Assembly (NCBI RefSeq): GCF_950295315.1
Contig: NC_080181.1
Location: 40,515,375-40,579,374, forward strand
Length of the DNA: 64,000 nucleotides
Direction of reading: 5' to 3'
Origin: Erinaceus europaeus
Taxonomy: Eukaryota > Chordata > Mammalia > Eulipotyphla > Erinaceidae
The position numbers were made by a program, and so were the translations under genes. The number at the start of each line of letters is the position of its first letter. The first letter of the stretch is position 1. Shown here one piece after another: positions 63,408 to 64,000 of the stretch. Below the pieces are notes generated by a model that saw only the letters and a program-made list of their open reading frames with translations, ran no database searches and was not told the origin of the DNA.

Positions 63408-64000
63408 ATGGGGGGGCAGGTGGTGGTGCACTTGGTTAAGTGCACACATTATAGTGCATAAGTGTTGAGGGGATGGGAAGGTCAGGATTCCCCTGTTGGG
63501 TTCACTGCTGCTTTGGTGAAATGAATTTCAAAGGACACATGTTCAGGTGTATGGTTTCTAAATTCATTCTTTATTAGTCCTGAAAAGTAAAGTTAGGAAA
63601 AAGTCTTAGGGGATAGACTCCCTGAGGGTCCCTGGGCCTTGTCTATTACAGCCAGAGCCCAAAGCAAAGAGCCAGGCCAGTAAAACCAAGGCCAAAGATG
63701 CCCCTCTTCTTTATAACCCTTTTATGTCATACCGGGGCCCACTTTTCATTGGCCCAATGGACTAAACTCCTCCCCCTTCATAGAGAGCAGAAAAACAAAA
63801 AGAGGAAAAGGGAACTCTTTACCAAGTGAGTCTCTGTTCCATGTGTACAAACTCAGTGTGCTTCCCAGTTCCATGTGTGAAAACCCAGTGGGAACAAAGT
63901 GTACTTGCAGGGTTCTCTGTTTTCTGCATTTTCCCTCAACATAAGGACTTGAGGGTCAAGCCCCTGAGCCTACCCTTCTGGAAGAAAGCTTCAGAAGTGG
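63408..64000 (+). repeat. SINE-B, sense, split by an LTR, runs off the window
   Basis: Head ggcaggtggtggtgcacttg to 63462, resuming at about 63946 (gacttgagggtcaagcccct, aagaaagcttcagaagtgg). The 3' end is beyond base 64000. An (AT)n run at 63391-63406 precedes it. Confidence 0.88.
63463..63941 (-). mobile_element. Solo LTR of a second ERV family (4-base duplication)
   Basis: A 479-base unit with ends TGTTGAGGG...CCCTCAACA and the 4-base duplication TAAG (63459-63462, 63942-63945). Antisense TATA-like ttataaag (about 63709-63716) and AATAAA (complement of tttatt near 63571) put it on the minus strand. A 4-base duplication is usual for gammaretrovirus-like (class I) elements. It shows no similarity to the LTRs at 12807, 25213 or 54093. 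No internal sequence remains. Confidence 0.88.

Larger units (their letters stand above)
45676..64000 (+). other. ATP10A: 5' part of ATP10A intron 1
   Basis: At least 18.3 kb of intron without another ATP10A exon. I looked for the residues that should follow exon 1 in the family (acidic-lysine-tyrosine wording after SR) and found none. The content is retroelements plus the unique stretches noted separately. Confidence 0.8.

Overview
This is vertebrate nuclear DNA from a hedgehog (Erinaceidae). The evidence is dense lineage-specific tRNA-derived SINEs, a hedgehog-type L1 with a long 3' UTR, and two copies of a Vingi-type non-LTR retrotransposon. From memory, Vingi has been reported among mammals only in hedgehogs (Kojima, Kapitonov and Jurka, 2011). 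The one host coding segment I can support is exon 1 of ATP10A, a P4-ATPase phospholipid flippase, at 45215-45675 on the + strand. It lies in a CpG island with GC boxes and ends at a GTGAGT splice donor. Everything downstream to 64000 is the start of intron 1. Everything upstream is intergenic, probably the ATP10A-GABRB3 interval if human synteny holds.

Layout. 1-12140 is unique sequence broken by SINEs and L1 3' ends. 12143-15955 is a minus-strand L1 carrying a solo endogenous-retrovirus LTR (12807-13185, 6-bp target duplication) and a SINE. 18456-20003 and 22029-23024 are the two 5'-truncated Vingi copies, about 99% identical by eye, each with a 10-bp target duplication. 24557-25110 is a long pyrimidine tract. 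25213-26240 is a proviral 3' end in minus orientation (LTR, polypurine tract, internal DNA with a 20-bp tandem repeat). 26600-40850 is mostly stacked SINEs plus an L1 3' half (37690-39215). 41400-45000 is the largely repeat-poor ATP10A upstream region with a G-quadruplex-type run at 44304. Intron 1 holds a MIR, L1 and SINE copies, an L1 with a twin-priming-type inversion (53105-55495) interrupted by an unusual LTR (54093-54677), an old minus-strand L1 (57540-60010), a chimeric SINE (60815-61035) and a second class of solo LTR (63463-63941, 4-bp duplication).

Repeat names used here are my own. SINE-A has a tRNA-like head beginning gggagtcgggctgtagcg and a 3' part ending in a (CAA/TAA)-rich tail. 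Its extended form adds a block reading agccccagcaataaccctgg. SINE-B has a head like gggccaggtggtggtgcac and a tail ending ctatccaataaataaa. SINE-C reads (antisense) gcactgctcagctctggctt. SINE-E is an older family ending near gagctatc. L1 3' UTRs are recognised by shared blocks such as caccaatgtgtcctgg and agagggataaagaat. Repeat boundaries are by eye and usually good to about 10-20 bases, except where a target-site duplication fixes them.

The genes do not form an operon or pathway. Transposable elements dominate the sequence, and nested insertions allow relative dating: L1 before SINE or LTR, and SINE-B before Vingi. No tRNA, rRNA or CRISPR locus and no second host gene was seen. Nearly all other open frames are short frames inside repeats or low-complexity runs.
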